Shown here one piece after another: positions 36,208-50,200 of a DNA stretch of 64,000 bases; within the stretch, counting starts at the first letter, position 1, and every line of letters begins with the position of its first letter. Source of the stretch: Sympetrum striolatum (lineage: Eukaryota; Arthropoda; Insecta; Odonata; Libellulidae); assembly GCA_947579665.1 (NCBI GenBank), contig OX388343.1, positions 87,090,254 to 87,154,253 of the forward strand, given 5' to 3'. The notes beneath the pieces are model-generated. The model was not told the origin of the DNA and ran no database searches. It saw only the letters and a program-made list of their open reading frames with translations. The position numbers were made by a program, and so were the translations under genes.

Positions 36208-39200
36208 ATGGCATGGAGGATTTTTCCCGTGAAATTTTTCGCGGTGTGTCTTCTAGGCACACTTTTCTTTACATGGTTTTTAGCAATTTCTATGACTGGT
36301 CAGTCTGCGATGTTCATTTTTGCTCGATTGTCATATATATATATACTATTGATATAAATAGCATTAATTTCTCTTAAATATATACTATTCCAGATATTTG
36401 CAATTGTCAAGATCTTGCAACGCGTGGCAGTTCAATATCAGATGACAATAACGTAGAAACACGTTACCAAAATGCACGTCATAAGCTTGGTGTACTGGTT
36501 CCATACAGAGACAGATTTGAAGAGCTAATGGTATTTATACCACATATGCAAAACTTTTTAAAGAAACAGAACATAGTGAATCAAATTTATATATTAAATC
36601 AAGTGAGTAACCCAAAACGAAGTATATCATTTTTGACACATGTATCTTCTCATTAGACATTTTGCCTTCTGAAATTATCGTGTGCACGAAATTCTTTTCG
36701 TATTTTCAGGTAAAAATAGTTTTTTGTGCTATTTTTATTTGTGCATATTTTGTTTCTTTAATACTTCTGACTCATTTTTTGCTTAGATTTTATTTTCCTT
36801 ACATTTTTTTCCTATTTTTCCTTATTAAACTATTGCCTGTTCTTACTGATTTAGTTTGCCTTTTACTTGTTTCTATACAATGTCCAGTTTGTTTCTTAAT
36901 GTTTCCTCTTATGGCTAATAATTATTGTATTCTAATTTTTTCTTCAAGATTACTCTGTGCTCATAGCAACTTGTATATTTGCAGGTGGACACCTATCGTT
37001 TCAATAGAGCCTCTCTAATCAATGTTGGGTTTGAGCTGTCTATGATAGATGGCTGTGACTATGTAGCCATGCATGACGTAGATCTCTTACCACTTAATTC
37101 CAACCTCTCGTATGATTACCCAGCAAATGGGCCAGTGCATCTGGCTGCTCCACACTTGCACCCTCGATACCATTATCCCACCTTTGTAGGTGGTATCCTA
37201 ATTCTTAAAAGGCAAGTTTCATTAAATCTCGTGCACATAAATGTTTGCACATGCAGTATGGGATATTTAATTATGTTAAAAAGTTTGTCATTCTTAGTTA
37301 ATCTCACTTTCCCTAAATTAGATCTTTATAAATATGTCTCTTTTTACAAGTATGCTTGGTTTTGCCAGTAGAGCTAACTATTTTAAAATGTGAATGATCA
37401 AACTGTGAATATGTGGGTTTACTTGACATTAAGTAAATTTTGAAGGAATTGTTGTAATCTATTTTGTTCTGTTACACCTACTTTCTATCTTTCCCTAGGA
37501 GGCATTTTAAATTAGTGAATGGAATGAGCAACAAGTATTGGGGTTGGGGCCTGGAAGATGATGAATTTTATGTACGTTTGAAAGAAGCAGGCCTCAACAT
37601 AACTCGCCCACAGAATCTATCAACTGGCATACATGATACATTTAAGTATGTGTATTTAGCTATCTTTTAATTTATTTTGTGCAAATGAGTATTTTTTCGA
37701 ATTTTAATGTTGTTAATTGTTAATCAAAAAGTCAGGAATAATTTTTGGCACTAATGTTAGTTAGTTAGTTAGCATGGGTCTCATTGAATCAACAGTTCTA
37801 TGAAAAAAAATAGATTTCTACTTTTCCACAAAGGTTTATTACCATCGCCAGGTTCACACACAACTGAATCATCAAACTGCCGAAGGCATACATATACAGA
37901 AACCGGTAGTTCCTTTTTATTAACTTGATTCCAGGATATAAAAATACTAACACACTAATGAAATTACTAGCCAATTCGAAAGATAAATTCAAAGCTTTAG
38001 ACAGACCGGGAGTATACAAATTAAGTTGTAAGGATTGTGATGGAATTTACATTGGGATGACAACCTTTAATTTTAATGTCAGAACACAAGAACACCATAG
38101 AGCTTTCCTCCATAAATCTCCCTCCTCCCACTTTGCTAAACACCTTTTCGAAAACTCATTCAAGTGATTTTTCCACAGAAATCCTTCACTTTCAAAGTAA
38201 AAGTCCTCGACTCAATGCCCTAGAACAGCTTGAAATTAAACATCACCTCTCCTACCCCCATTGTTCCCTTATTAACGAGTATCTTTTTCAATCTCCCTCC
38301 CCCATCTTGGATTCCGCCCTCTCCCCCATCCTTTAGTCATCTGTAAATTTCCCCTCCCACTCCCCTTCCTACCTCTTGATTGGTTGTCATTGTATGTATG
38401 TCCATTTCCAACTTCTACATTGTATTTTATCTGTCATCACTCAAATTACGATACAATGTATACCTCGGCAGTTAGATGATTCAGTTGTGTGTGAACCTGA
38501 CGATGGTAATATACTGAAACCGGTAGTTCCTGTATAAAAACCTTTGTGAAAAAGTAGAAATCTATTTTCAATTATGTCTTTCCACAACATCTCGGCCGAA
38601 TCGATTGATTATAGTTCTATGATATTTTGTAATATAGTATCTCTTAAAAGCTATATTAATCTTCTTTACTTTGAACTAGTTTGTTGTATTAATCATTGCA
38701 TAAAGATTGAAATTTACATTTCCATGTTAACTTAATCAATATATGTTAGTAAATGAAATGGTATCATATAAATACATCTAAAGACTCTATGCATTCCATA
38801 ATGAATTCCCTGATTATAATATTAAATTAATCAATTTTTCCTATCAATGATCTCTCCCATAATTGCCTTTCAAGGAAATATGGTTAATTTTACCGTCTCA
38901 GCAGAAGTAGTGTTAAATGAAATGTCCTTGGCAATTGTTAAATTTTTTGTTCATTTTCCAGAATTTAGTCTCAAATATTATCAGATGATTACTCTTTGAA
39001 TTCTGCTTTTAGAATTCTGTAGAAAATCTCTGTTTGGTTAACTTGGTTATCGAAACTTCAGCCCCAAATATTGTGACATAAATTGAATGTTTAATAAATA
39101 CTGTGATTGTTATGGGATGATACATTATTGGAGGTATTCGTTTTGTAGTTAGTCATTTAACACTATCAGTTTGAACCTTTGTCCACTGACTTTAAACAGA

Positions 39201-39990
39201 TGAGCTTAATAGTTTTGCATTATTCTTACACTCTCTGTTAAATAATCATATCAAGTCTTCTTATCTTTTATCTCTAATAGATTTTAGGGTTCCAATTGTT
39301 CGTTCAAGATCCCATCATTTATTTCATATTCCATATGTATGTACTAATTAATTGTATTTTCTGCCTATTTTTAGAATAATGAGAGATTTTAATAGTCTTT
39401 GTAAATCTGCAGATATTTTTTACTTTTCACACAAAGTATTCAAAAATTTTGTTTTTAAAAATGTCTAATGGTGCAAAATTAATAAGGCGTTTATTCTATT
39501 CTTCTCTTTTATTGTAACATGTAATGTGTTACCTCCAATTTAACTGGAATTTTCATTTGTGTCAATCTTGTTTAATTAAGCTCGTATGTTTATAGTTAAA
39601 CTTTTCTAATGTTACCTTTGTCATTTTCAACATTTGTAATAGGACATTTGTCCGTTTAAATAAATATTATTATTATTAAGTTAGCAATCTTCTTACTTCA
39701 GGCATGTTCATGACCGATTGAGAAGACGACGAGACATGGCCAAGTGCTATAACCAGCGTGAGGTTACTAGAAGAAGAGATCGTCAAACGGGCCTGTCAAC
39801 TTTACGTTATACTTTAGAGTCCCATCGCAAGATTTCAGTTGATGGGGGTGAGCCAGTGTCTTTGCTAGAGGTCAAGTTGCATTGTAACCGAAACATTACC
39901 CCATGGTGTGAATGTACTCCATTAGTCACTACTCCTCGTTCATCTACACATTCAACTCCTCAATTAAGTCTTGTTTCTCATGGTAGCTAG
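36208..39990 (+). CDS. B4GALT7: Beta-1,4-galactosyltransferase 7 (xylosylprotein galactosyltransferase I)
   Basis: Golgi type II membrane enzyme that transfers galactose from UDP-Gal to xylose, the second step in building the glycosaminoglycan-protein linker. Exons 36208-36298, 36394-36602, 36985-37211, 37499-37645 and 39702-39990 sum to 963 bp, or 320 codons plus TAG, close to the size of animal orthologues. Residues about 7-29 form the signal anchor. Conserved blocks follow: [10 protein letters not shown] (62-71), [11 protein letters not shown] (106-116), the metal-binding DVD (131-133), and the acceptor-binding [10 protein letters not shown] (190-199). The C-terminus keeps the CNRNITPWC pattern. 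Intron 3 begins with GC rather than GT. Intron 4 carries a Penelope fragment. An AATAAA lies at about 40,647. The start ATG gives the anchor directly after a short basic tail. Confidence 0.96.
37797..38580 (+). mobile_element. Penelope-like element fragment with GIY-YIG endonuclease
   Basis: Frames from 37,925 to 38,336 read the C-terminal GIY-YIG endonuclease of Penelope elements. They show [16 protein letters not shown] with the CxxC linker, then [19 protein letters not shown], and, after one frameshift near 38,155, [11 protein letters not shown] and LNALEQLEI. The reverse transcriptase is missing. The 3' non-coding part (38,464-38,572) contains a hammerhead-like motif. The left flank (37,806-37,882) is an inverted, partly deleted copy of that segment. 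Inserted in intron 4 of B4GALT7. Confidence 0.85.
38493..38530 (+). ncRNA. Hammerhead-ribozyme-like motif in Penelope 3' repeat
   Basis: CTGACGA (38497-38503), T, stem GGTA against TACT, GAAAC (38516-38520), palindromic ACCGGT, then a GTA triplet. Flanking GAAC and GTTC can pair as helix I. Penelope-like elements are known to carry hammerhead motifs in their terminal repeats, and this copy sits directly behind a GIY-YIG domain. Confidence 0.6.
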
Positions 39991-41096
39991 TTGAAGAAAA
40001 GAGATAAATAATAGTTCAATTTGTTATTTACAGTTGAGGGATTCTTTATGAATGAAGTCTGCATTATAATATTTGCTAACGGTCTTCTATCATATTTATA
40101 ATTCCTCTTAATAATTTAAATTCAAGTTTTGATCTAAAATTGCCACTAGGTTCCAATGAAGGTTAACAGTTGACAATTTCTTAATTTATTCAGGTGTAAT
40201 AATATTTAATCTCTCTCTGAATTGGTTTGTAATGAAGATGCAACTGCTTTGTTAAGTTTTTGTAACTCATTGCTGTTTGTTATTTTTTATTTTTGTATAA
40301 AAAATGAGGTCTTGTGTGCCTACACATATGTCTTTACCTATGTAATTTTATAATTGTACAATTTAATTTAACTATTTTGCTATAATTATTTTAAGCATCC
40401 AAAAATGGTTAGTGCTGAATATCTATCATTAATGATATATTAGCAGTATTGAATTTTAATGCAATCTGTACTGCATTTTTACATGCTTCCATTCAACCTT
40501 TACTATAGCCATGTACTTACATGAATTCATTATTATCAACAAATTATGACTATGGGAAGAGTCAAATCCCTGGAATAACTGTTTTGGATTTAATTTTGAA
40601 CTTTCTCGAATTTCTTGTAATATCCTGCCAATTTTTCACATTAGGAAATAAAAGTTGTTATATCTACATTACATTTTCCAGTTTATTTCCACCCCTTTAA
40701 AAATGGATGTTTACACATTGCATGCCTTCAAAGCATTTGAATTTGAATCTTTCATTTCATTATCATAAATTTTGTACATAAGTATTATGTAATTACTAAT
40801 ATATTTGGTAAATTAACTTTTATAAGGTATACTACACTTGATGCAGAAATTTCTCATAGTTATCCTCTGCCAAATTTTACTCAAGAGAGAGCATAAAATT
40901 TTTAAATTATTTATATGTAAACTAACTTGTGTAAAGTTGTTTATGAGGAAGAGAAAAGTTGCCTGGTTGAAGGTATGCCTATGAAGGTGATCTTACATGT
41001 TTGAAAAGATTATATTATGATAAATTAAATTGAAGAATTAGAGACCTGGAGCAAGATGAAAAGAAAGGAGACTTGGAACACGGCTGTTAAGGAATC

Positions 41097-41215
41097 AGAG
41101 GTTTAAAATCTCCAATGGCCGTTTTTGTCGGCGTTCCTCTTCTCAATCCCCAGTATTCCGAGAAAACAAAACAGGACACCGCACTTGTTGAGAGCACTTG
41201 ATACGTATTTCAAAT
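41097..41215. repeat. Dispersed repeat, GGTTTAAAATC family, copy 2
   Basis: Begins GAGGTTTAAAATCTCCAATG and continues with a CCGTTTTTGTCGGCG stretch. Related to copies at 35,450 and 59,293. Confidence 0.5.
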
Positions 41216-42230
41216 GCTATGTATTCCTCGTCAGGAGTGAATTCAATCCCCTATCCTTCCAGTCTAACCCAAATTTCTTTAATATCCCCATCAGTTTTGG
41301 CCACTGTACTTTATCGAAAGCCTTTTTAAAATCTACAAAACATGCACAGAAGTCCCTCTTAAATTCCAGGCTCTGTTCCACAAGTACTCTCATCACCCCA
41401 ATTGCATCCCTCATTCCTTTCCCTCTCGGAAAACCAAACTGGTCTTCTTTGATTTTCCCTCTAGTCATCTATTCAGATGTGTATACTTTTGCCGCATGAG
41501 AGATTAAGCTAATTGTACAATAATCCCCACATTCTGTTGCCTTGCTCTTTTCCTGTAAAGGAATCTAATAGTTTTGGTAAAATCCTCTGGCCATTGCCCT
41601 TCATCATAAATTTTCCCAATTAAATCATAGAATCATTTCTTACCCTTATCTCCCAGATTCTTAAGGGGTGGTACACAAATTACATAATGCAATTTGGGGG
41701 GAGGGGGGCTCCCTGGTTTGGTTTGGTTTGTCCCTCCCAACAGTTTTTGAGCACTATCCTTAACACAGTTTCAAGACCCTTACTGACTGACTCTTGAAAT
41801 TCTTTACACTTACCACCCCTTAGAGCTTCTAAATTCAATTTTGGTGTACATTTTGGCCAAACGATCTTTTTAAATTTAAGCTTGATTTTCATCATGACCA
41901 GGTTATGATCCAAATGGACATCAGCACCAGGATAACTTCGCAAGCTTTTAACACTATTTCTAAATCTCTTTCTTACTAAAATGTAATCAATTTGGTACCT
42001 ATCTGTATCCTGTGATTTTTCCATGTGTATCTCTGTCTGTTGTGGTGCTGAGTGAGTTTGTGATGCAGAGATTATTTCTCTTGCAAACGTCTATCAGTGT
42101 CTGTCCTCTGTCATTCCTTTTCCGTAAACTGAATTCTCCCACCTGTTTCCCATCTTTGCCTTGCCCAAGATAGGTTTCCTACTAAATTTTGACAAGATCT
42201 CTCCTAAGATGTCTCCAAAGTGCTGATAAC
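41216..42230 (-). mobile_element. LINE fragment: endonuclease and reverse transcriptase N-part
   Basis: On the minus strand an endonuclease-domain segment lies at 42,024-41,700 (QIDYILVRKRFRNSV, then DVHLDHNLVMMKIKLKFK). At 41,468-41,217 follows a reverse-transcriptase segment (KEDQFGFPRGKGMRDAIG, then FVDFKKAFDKVQWPKL). This is the normal order of a LINE ORF2. The parts are in separate frames with stops, so it is dead. Confidence 0.8.
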
Positions 42231-44234
42231 TACATCAATAAATATGAGCTGAGCAAACAGTTCCCTCATCTTTGAATTCGTTTTTGCTCTTACGAGTCCC
42301 ACCACAACATAAATTTTACAGGCCGCAAGAACGAAGTATTTTCCCATCATAAATACGTCTACATTTTATATTATTACCAAATAATATTTACCACGTAGTG
42401 AATATTTTTCCATAAAGAATGAATTAATAAAATATGGTCAATGTGGAGTCTTGTCCTGCCAGCTCAAACATTTTTTGAACCTACTTAAGACCAAACTTTT
42501 GCTACCACATCCAACTTTTCTGTACAGTATGTGTCAAACCCAAGGAGTTTTCATCAACTTGAAGAACTGAAATTTCTCTATTCTTCAACAAACACTGTTT
42601 ATCTACCATAATCTTGCTTTGCTGAATCTTGCCTCTCTTGGGATATGAATTGAAGGAGGTTGGAAGGGATTGGGGTACTTCAGGCAAAATTGTGCGTTCA
42701 TCGCATAATGAAATTAGATTAGCTGATGAACATAGTTTTAACTTAATGTTTAACTTGCCAGGAAATTTTTCAGTTCATCTATTTTCCAGTAAAATGATTA
42801 CAGTACATTTAGCAAGGTCCTCATATCTTCACTAAGGAAGGAGAGTATACTACTTTGCATAATGTAGGAAGCTGATGTGAAGCATCAAAATTCTAAGGAA
42901 CATGTTTCATTATTGATTTTATATTGTGTTGTAATCCTCTACTCTTTAGTAATAGCATTTTGTCACAAAGTTGAGCCTGAATTATGGGGTAGTGCCACCT
43001 TTCCTTTAATTATGAATAACTTTGATACTGAATGTTTGAATGCAATAAACAAAAATTCTTTTCAAAATATTTAAATGAATAATCACATAAGTTGGTTCTT
43101 TTATTAAACCCTCCAACTGACCATTGGTTCTATAAGACTACATGGCCTGTAGGAAAGGCTTACACTATGTAATGAAAATCTTACTATTTACTTACAGTTG
43201 ACTTCTTTATAGTTCTATATAGTCAATTCTTATCTTCTTTAGATATCTACTAGTCTCCTTCATATACTTTCTGATCAATCTAATTCAATTTGTAATGGTT
43301 AAAAAATGTATAGTAATAGATCTCAAATAGAACAAGTTATGCATGGTTGATTATCATTAATTTACATTTTACCAAATATTCTTTTCAGCAATGAATATTT
43401 TGTATAATGCTTGAATGAATTTCTGAAGAGTCATATACTAAACAAAACTAAGAAATGAAAAATAATGTAAATGCAAAAAATCTCAAAATTTTTAATCAGT
43501 AAACTTGCATTTCGTTGGCCTTCACCTTTAACAATAATGATACTCAAGAGAATAAATTAATATAAAAATACTGCAAAATTTAATACAATGTGAATGGTAA
43601 AAATCACTTTTTTACGTATGAAGAATATTAGCAATAACAATTACTCGCAGTTTATAGAAAGCTTCTCAGTAAACTAACCAGAAATGGCTTAAATCCTAAA
43701 AACTACTGCTATAATAACTATATGATAGTAAATATAGCTGGAAATTCATTTATTTTAATAGGCATATTTAAAATCGCGGAAATAAATATTTTTTAAGAAT
43801 GAAAACTTGAATATTTTACATTAACCGTATTTTTATAAGACTTTTAATCACCGGTAGGTATAAAATATGACTTATGTATTCATTTAAATGTGTTATTTCA
43901 TCGAACATTATTGTGCAAGTAAAAACTTACTTAAATTGCGCGGTCATATTCTATTTCTCCTGGTGGTAATAGAGGGCAACGTAGTCGATCACACCAAAAT
44001 GTTTTCACTTGGGATTATCAGAAACGATGCCGTACAGCGAGATGTGTTAAAACGTGCTATTGTAATCCTGTATGGCTGACAAGAAAAATATTTCTCACAG
44101 CTGTCTCATGAACACTATATGAAAAACTAACTTGTTTTGAATCAGTGAAATGTGCTCTTAAGTGATCGCGCATTGAATGATAAGTGTAGTGCAGTTTGGT
44201 TTCAGTGTTTTGTATACAACTTTCTTCTGCGAGG

Positions 44235-47200
44235 ATGAGTTCAGAGGAAGTATCCGAAGGCAATCAGCCTGGAAATGAAGGAAAGAATGAATCCGATTCG
44301 AATAAATCAAAGGATAAAAAATACCGTAACACACCACTTACCAAAGTTTGTTACATTCTAGTTCTGTTATTGCATACAGACCGCTGAACATGTAATAGTT
44401 TATTTTCTTCATGTTTTTTCGAAGATCATATCAAAGATTTTTTTATCTTACTCACCTAGGTTGTGATAAGAAGGCTTCCACCATCGATGACATTAGAGAA
44501 GTTTATCGATCAAGTATCACCTATACCCGAAAATGATTACCTGCATTTTGCTAAAGCAGATATTACTCTTGGTCAATATGCATTTTGTACAGCATATGTA
44601 AATTTTGTAAATCCAAGAGATGTTTACCTTTTTACAGAAAAGTTCGATGACTATTGTTTCATCGATAGCAAAGGTATGTGTTTATGTTACTATAAAACAA
44701 TGCGCTTATTATAATAGTGATTGAATTATTTTATCATCTACGTAGTTTTTTTTAGAATTGGGTATTGTGTAGCGCTAAGTGATGTCATTTCAACTAAACT
44801 GACCTAACTAACAGCAAAGAGTACAAATTTAAGTTATCTTAGTTTTAAAACTATTTGTAAGTATCCACACTTGAGAATTGCTTTAAAAAATGTTCTTGCA
44901 GAACTCTTTTCTTAGTTATTTTACATCTGCTTTTAGCAGTGTTCTCTAAGTCTCGCATTAAGATATATCATGATTTTATTTCTGTTGCTAGGTAATGAAT
45001 ATCGCGCTGTGGTGGAGTTTGCACCCTTTCAAAAGATTCCGAGAAAGAAATCACGACAGAGAGATCCTAAATGTGGCACAATATACAACGATTCTGACTA
45101 TCTAACATTTCTTTCTAAGATAAAGCAAACTCAGGATGATCCAAATGAAAATGTGATCAAGTCAACTGGTGGGAAGTCATCACCTTTGCTGTCAGTTCAG
45201 GATGTATTGGAAGAAATAGAAGCAAAGGCTCAAGAGAGGAAAAGTATGTTTCAGTGCTTACCTCCAAAAGTAATATTCACATTCTGTTGTTGATTCAAGA
45301 AAAAAGTGAGTCAGTTGCAAAAATATTTTATCTCAGTAACAGCTTAAGAATTTAATCTTGGTGTTTTTTCAAGATCCTCCAGAAAGTATTTGTTATTTTC
45401 TATTTGGAAAGAAACTGTTAAGAAAATAGCATCAACTCTTAATGCATATGACACAAAATCTTCATGATGCATGTCCCTTAGCTACTGTAAAGTAGAGGGC
45501 AGACAAAAAAGAGGGGTAATTACAATAAAATCAATTGCATGGAGGTGAAATATACCCCTCGTGATTAATGGAGGGTTAATTCTTTATTCTGTCCTTTATT
45601 GTTTCAACTTCTATAACTCTCGCTAATCTCATCATTGCTGATTGCAACTTTTTAATCATTTTCTTTTACATATATATCATAGACTCTAACATGGTGTCTC
45701 GTACAAAGAACTGTAATATTTAGCATACAGTGAAGCATCAATATTGGCTGTTAACGTGATTTACATATCTTTATGTTCAATTCCTATTTTTATCACCATG
45801 TGATATCCTTTAACATGCTGTAAAGCTTACTCTCATCTATCATTTTTATTTTCTTTATTATCGTATCCTTTATTCTATTTCTTTTATTGTACAATAAGAT
45901 GGGAATTCACTTTCATGGTAATTAAAATCCTCCATCCTCTGCACTTTTCTTTTTACCTTTACTTCCCGAAATTGACCCTATCATCCTTTCTGCCTCATAT
46001 TTTCCTACTGTCATCTTTAGTCAATATTTTCCTAGCTCTCTTGCCTATTTCAGCAGTTCACTTTCTAATTGCTATTAACTTTCTTTCCTAACCATTACAT
46101 CTTCTGTACTGGCTATTGTATCGAGTTCCTCTGCTTTTCAGTGACCTTGCAATTTAGTGACTTGCTCATTTTAAACAATTTTGGTGAATTTAACATTAAC
46201 TTATCTGTATATTCCAGATTAAGAAATGATCCAGTCTCTTTCTAATAATTATATTTATAATGACTATTAAGTTTCAATTTCTTATTCTTTAGACCTCTTG
46301 TCATCAGCTATCTATTCTTTGCAAAACACACTCATGTACTGGTATCATTCTTATTGTTTAATCCATGCATCTACCATACCAAAAAAGTGTAATACCAAAT
46401 TGGCCCACATGCTTTTCTTGTATTCTCATTACAGTTAACGTAGTTTCCCTTTCCTCAATAAGTAACTTTAGTTTCTCTCATTTAATTTTCATCTTGAATT
46501 TTTTTGCTTAACGAATAACTTTATGCTTCTCTATTTCTATCCAATTAAGAGAATTAAATGTCTGGGATTTATTTCATCTATATCTTTTTGTATAATAATA
46601 TTTACATTGGATAATGGAAGACATCAGTCTCGTTTCTATTTGTTCTAATTTACCCTTCCCAGTGGTCATGTTGTTAGGTTGAAAAATATAATATGATCTA
46701 CAAATAGTTAATATTATCTCAGACTAAGCTCTGGATGAAATCATTTATTCCCTCAACAGCATCAGATATACTATTATGTCTGGCATTATTCTTCACTTCT
46801 TCATCTTATTGAAGCTTTATTTTTTTATTTTTTATATGATATATATTCTCATTCAAGAAGAAATGGTTTTATTATTTTGTTGTTTTTTGTATCAACTTCG
46901 TGTTTCAGAAAATTAATCCCAATTTTTTTTACCCATTGTCATTTTAAATACTACTCTCTAGTTCTCTCTACCAATCCAGAATAATATTCTGGTTTTTCTC
47001 CCTCAGTTTCTCTTTATATCATTAGCATAAATAAAAACCACGTGCTATTTAGTTTAGGAAAATCCCATCTTAATAAAAAAATTGTTTAAGCAGATCACAA
47101 CCTGATGGAAATTTGTTTGTGCAGCAAAATTTATGTGTTGCCTAAAACTATTTTATTTCTCACTTGATAATGAACTTTTTGTAACTAAAATTGAGATAAA

Positions 47201-50200
47201 TTTTGAAATGTCCATTTATAGCTGCTTGGGGCTGATATCGTTAGTAGAACTTTAGTTATTGCTTTTTATTTCCTAGAGTGGAATTTATGGTGACAAAACA
47301 GCAGATACAAATATACCTCATCAGAAAGTGAGGGATTGAGCCATAATATTAAGTAGTCATTATGTATGGATTGAAAGCATCTTTTATCTTTTTAAGATCG
47401 AAGGATTACTACTCCATTGATTGAGCACATCAAGCAGCAGAAAATAGAAAAGCAAAGGATGAAGGACGAGAAGAAGGAAGAGAGGAAGAGGCGTGAGGTG
47501 GAAAGAAAGAGAGCAAAGGAAGAGGAGAGAAAGCACAGGAGGGAAGCCAACAGAGAAGCTATTCAGAATAAAAGGGAAAGGAAAGAGCAAAGAAAAGATG
47601 GAGGCTCTCGTCATGAGGATAGATTTGTAAGTAAAACTCCACCACTGGGCCTGATGTGAAACTAGTTAGCATTCTAGTTAAGTTACTAAGCTCCAACCCC
47701 AAGGTCCTGGGTTCGAATCCCGGCTGATCAGGATTTCCTGATCAGGGAACGGTTGTGTTTGTTCGTGTACTGTTGCCTTGGTGAAGCACCTCCTGACAAG
47801 TTCAGGAGAGCTTAGGAAGACTTCACCAGATAGTGGCAACAGCAGCTTAGTAAAAAAGCAAGGTGTCAGTCTCCTCAGCTAAGTTACCTCTAAGATTTAA
47901 ACCATTGATTATAATAAATGCTCCAAACTGTACTACTTAAGCAGAAGATAAAGTAAGTTGCCATACTGAGTGTTCAAGTTTCTCAATAAACTCTTTCATA
48001 GATAAAGTAAAAAAAACAATACCCATGACCATTTACATTACATGGATAAAAACAATTATTTAAAGGAAAATATAAATCTGAGGGCAGTTATTCGCCTCCA
48101 GAAGAGCTAAAAATTGAAAAAAATCACTATTACAAAGAACGCTTGTTTGAAAAATTGACTTCCAATGGAGCGCCAAATTTTTAATAATGCCATTTCACAG
48201 TTTCTGTGCCGGGAGATTTTAGTATATGCTTGGGTTGGTAGAACAATGGAATGGAAGTCAAATAAGTAATCATTCCAATTATTTGCTCTTATCTAATTAA
48301 CCCAATAGCACGCTTACATTCTATTCGTACGTTATATGTAGGTTAGTATGCATTTGAGAGTAAAATATTGAGAATGTTTTATGAAAAACATTTTCAGGCT
48401 TTAAAAAATTGAAATTCACCTGTCTGGGATATTTTAAGGTTGCAATTCATGAACACCTGCATGGTCAGCTAAAGATTCAATTATCATAACGCAGAGTTTT
48501 GTATTTTTAACTCAAACCTTTTAATCAAAAGCACAGTTTATTTTCCTGAGTTATAGGTTGATAATTATTTTTGTTCATTTGCATCCATTTCTGTTCAGAA
48601 TAATACATAATTCTGGAAAGATATTTTGCTTTATATTTTCATTTTTAAAGTAAAGTTTGAATGCAATTATTAATATTAATTGGAATTTTAAGGGTGTATT
48701 AGTTTTTCTGGAAATACAATATAAAATATTTTTTGCTTAATTTAAACTTATTTGTGAGTGCTTCTGAGGTTGTTATAATTTTTTATAAAAACTTTTAGTT
48801 TGTAGAAAAGTGGTTTTAATGGTTTATAGCTGAAAGATTTCAGCAAAATGAGCTTTATATGCATAAAATTGTGTTTTACAAAAATGCCTTTCAGTCACCA
48901 AATAAATCAAAGAGCTAAGTTTTGCTTAAATTATGTTTAGTTAAAATTTTTTCCCAAAATTATTAGTGTCAGTAATTCTTTGTACTTTTTAATCATTATG
49001 GAAATAAATAGGAAGTTTTTAATTGTAAAGTTTGATTTCAATTTTGCAGAAAATGGATACGGAAGGCAACAGAAGTCGTTCTGATGGTCATGGTGGTGGT
49101 AGTGATGGAACCAAACACCGGAAAGACGATAATAAATTTGAAGATGCAGAAGAGGATGAAGATGAAGAAGCTAATGATGATGAAGAGGAAGAAGAGGAAC
49201 TTTATGATCAGGAACAAACACAAAAATTGAAAGAGATCCTTAGGATAGGAGTTGCTTCAAAAGGAACCGTAAGTAAACCAGATGCAATTTACTTGATAAG
49301 TCTTTATAAATTCCATTTCATAATATTTATTTTAAAATTATAAATATCTATTACTCCTTTTAATTTTAATCCTTAATTAAAAATTATAAAAGATTGTTAA
49401 AAAAATATTCTGTCTGTATTGCAAAAATTATCCAAATCTTTTACATACATATGTGTATATGCATGCACACCAACAAATATAAATATAGACATTTACACTC
49501 ACTTCCTTTTCCGTGTTTCTAAGCAATTAGTGAATTAATTGCTAATAATTTAATTTTTCCCATTTCTTCTCACATATATATTGAATTTTTTCCAATCAAT
49601 ACATGTAAAACAAAAGTCATATGTAAATATTAACATTTTTATAGATTAATTTTACATAGATGTAAAAACAGATGCAAAACTTCTTTGATAAGCATATTTA
49701 TTTGTTGATAAACCTTAAACATCAATGAAAGTCACCCTATTAATAATAAAAAGAGTTCATAGTGTCAGATTTTTTTAAATAAAAGGCAAATATACTAAAT
49801 AACCCATGGTAGATTTAAAAAATGCAAGAATAGGATCATGTTAACCCTTTCATATGTATGTATTTTAATGCATTATAGAGTAAAGCGCTTAAACTCTGAA
49901 TTATGGGAAATCGTTATTTAACTAACAAACACATACAGCTAGTTCCTGAATTGTTATCTACATTTCCCAAAAGATAACAATAGTTTGCCTGGGATTCAAG
50001 AAGAAATCCAAAGTTGTATCCATACCTTAATATTTTCAGGAAAAAACAAGCCAAGGGGAAACTACATCAGAGACTTCTGAGGGAGCAATTCCCAAGAAAA
50101 GTGGTGCAGAGAAGAGTGGTCGAGGAGGGAATTATTGGGAGAGAGGTAATCGAACCCAAAGGGGGTCAGGCTCTTACAATGAAGACTATCAAGGGGCTCG

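Larger units (their letters stand above)
39991..44234. other. Intergenic region between B4GALT7 and UPF3
   Basis: The first part is the B4GALT7 3' UTR (candidate AATAAA at about 40,647). A LINE fragment occupies 41.1-42.2 kb. From 42.3 to 44.2 kb I see only AT-rich sequence with short chance frames. The UPF3 promoter must lie just before 44,235, but no clear core element stands out. Confidence 0.5.

Noticed and set aside
36662..37018. 118-codon hydrophobic frame resembling a membrane protein
   Set aside because: It is T-rich intron 2 of B4GALT7 running into exon 3; splice sites on both sides are clear.
47384..47614. Minus-strand frame rich in Leu/Phe/Ser
   Set aside because: It is the antisense of the Lys/Glu-rich UPF3 exon 4.
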